Virus record (IMG/VR): IMGVR_UViG_3300025585_000187
Span: 1 to 21,746 of that record
Length of the DNA: 21,746 nt
Direction: 5' to 3' (one strand)
Origin: a virus
In this document: positions 21,231 through 21,746 of the stretch, in pieces
How the letters are laid out: every line of letters starts with the position of its first letter
Numbering within the stretch: position 1 is the stretch's first letter
Program-made: the position numbers and the translations under genes
The notes under the pieces: model-generated
Database searches by the model: none
Seen by the model: the letters and a program-made list of their open reading frames with translations, nothing else
What the model was told of the DNA's origin: nothing

Positions 21231-21625
21231 GAGATTCGCACGGTGGTCCGTGCCTCCGTGCCGTAGGACTTCTCGACCACCAGGCGAAACACGTTCGTGT
21301 CATCGCCCACCACGTCCTGCAGTGCGTCGAGCACCGCCTTGCCGATGTTGTCCACGTCGGGCCTGGGCAGCCGTGGTGCCGATGGCTTCACGCCGGCCTT
21401 GTTCGTGTGCGACTTCGGCCGCACGAACACGGCGTCGATCACGACGTTGAGCGGCTCAGTCGTCTGAGCCAGGCCAGCGGCCTTGGCGTGGTAGGCAATC
21501 GCCCGCCGGTACGCATGCACCGGGTGATCCTTCGGCACGTACGCTCGAGCAAAGCCGCCACGAGTCGAGACGCGGGGCCTCGGCTGTGGGACGGGCTCGC
21601 CTGGCACGCAAAACGTGATGGCCAT
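21227..21625 (-). CDS. rusA: RusA-like Holliday junction resolvase
   Basis: The 132-residue protein begins with the RusA signature VPGEPVPQPRPRVS. It has the catalytic block LPRPDVDNIGKAVLDAL (D90, D92, N93, K96, D100) and DD at 108-109 in VVGDDTNVF. These acidic residues bind the metal ions that cut four-way junctions. It resolves recombination or replication intermediates so that DNA can be packaged. Length is typical (about 120-140). No Shine-Dalgarno sequence precedes the ATG. The start codon lies inside a 7-bp inverted repeat, which could restrain translation. Confidence 0.93.
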   Translation of the reverse strand: MAITFCVPGEPVPQPRPRVSTRGGFARAYVPKDHPVHAYRRAIAYHAKAAGLAQTTEPLNVVIDAVFVRPKSHTNKAGVKPSAPRLPRPDVDNIGKAVLDALQDVVGDDTNVFRLVVEKSYGTEARTTVRIS

Positions 21626-21639
21626 GCACGGAGCATGGC
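21621..21639. repeat. Inverted repeat over the rusA start codon
   Basis: GCCATGC and GCATGGC form a perfect 7-bp repeat around a 5-base loop (acgga). The left arm contains the complement of the rusA ATG. In RNA it would form a hairpin that hides the start; in DNA it could be an operator. A 7-bp repeat can also arise by chance in G/C-rich DNA. Confidence 0.35.
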
Positions 21640-21746
21640 AGCGGCGTCAAGCGAGACTGCTATGTCGCACTGCGTAGCAGCGTGATCCTGCGACTGCCTG
21701 CGATGAGACGCAAACTCTGCGGCGTGTTATGCAGCACACCGGGCGG
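21640..21746. other. Right-edge sequence upstream of rusA
   Basis: About 100 bases upstream of rusA hold no clear gene. One minus-strand frame is open from the edge to a TAG at 21662-21660 and could be the last 28 residues of a gene outside the window, but it matches nothing I know. I see no strong promoter or terminator. Confidence 0.3.

Noticed and set aside
1-21746. Integrase, attachment sites, tRNA, CRISPR array, insertion sequence
   Set aside because: I looked for these across both strands by eye and saw no supporting motif or repeat array, so lysogeny cannot be judged from this window.

Overview
The window is a contiguous block of a tailed double-stranded DNA phage or prophage (Caudoviricetes, HK97-type head). 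All 30 or so supportable genes lie on the minus strand, so transcription runs from the right edge to the left edge. I found no host housekeeping gene, tRNA, integrase, insertion sequence or CRISPR array. A long tape measure gene, a G/T-type tail chaperone frameshift and HK97-style head-tail joining genes, with no sheath gene in view, suggest a siphovirus. The DNA is fairly G+C rich. The host cannot be read from the sequence. Several small structural families remind me of proteins from Planctomycetota or freshwater phage contigs, but that is weak inference.

Right end (about 21.7-14.6 kb), in transcription order: a RusA-like Holliday junction resolvase, two adjacent glycosyltransferases, a GcrA-like helix-turn-helix protein, two small proteins of unknown function, a two-helix membrane protein, a papain-like cysteine peptidase, a zinc-knuckle lipoprotein, two small membrane proteins (one holin-like), a LamG-type protein, two small proteins and an HNH endonuclease. 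This part mixes recombination, sugar transfer, a possible lysis or envelope cassette and a virion surface candidate.

Middle (14.6-8.0 kb): about 330 bases without a convincing gene hold hairpins and a candidate promoter. Then come an ATP-dependent DNA ligase, the small and large terminase subunits, portal, prohead protease, a 56-residue zinc-ribbon protein too short for ordinary ORF cut-offs, and the major capsid protein. A strong intrinsic terminator follows the capsid gene.

Left end (8.0-0 kb): a third glycosyltransferase, a small protein, the head-tail connector, two tandem paralogues, the head closure protein, HK97 gp10-like and gp11-like tail completion proteins, two tail-tube-like proteins, the tail assembly chaperone pair and a tape measure protein that runs off the left edge. 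The chaperone pair carries a textbook -1 frameshift signal: an A AAA AAC heptamer, a 6-nt spacer and a stem-loop. It joins the two chaperone reading frames into a 227-residue fusion.

Most neighbours overlap by 1, 4, 8 or 11 bases (ATGA, GTGA, TAATG, TGATG), so translation is probably coupled along polycistronic messages. The points most worth a second look are the frameshift element, the three DxD-type glycosyltransferases, the papain-like peptidase inside a membrane-protein cluster with no visible murein hydrolase, the tandem paralogues in the neck region, and the hidden zinc-ribbon gene in the head module.
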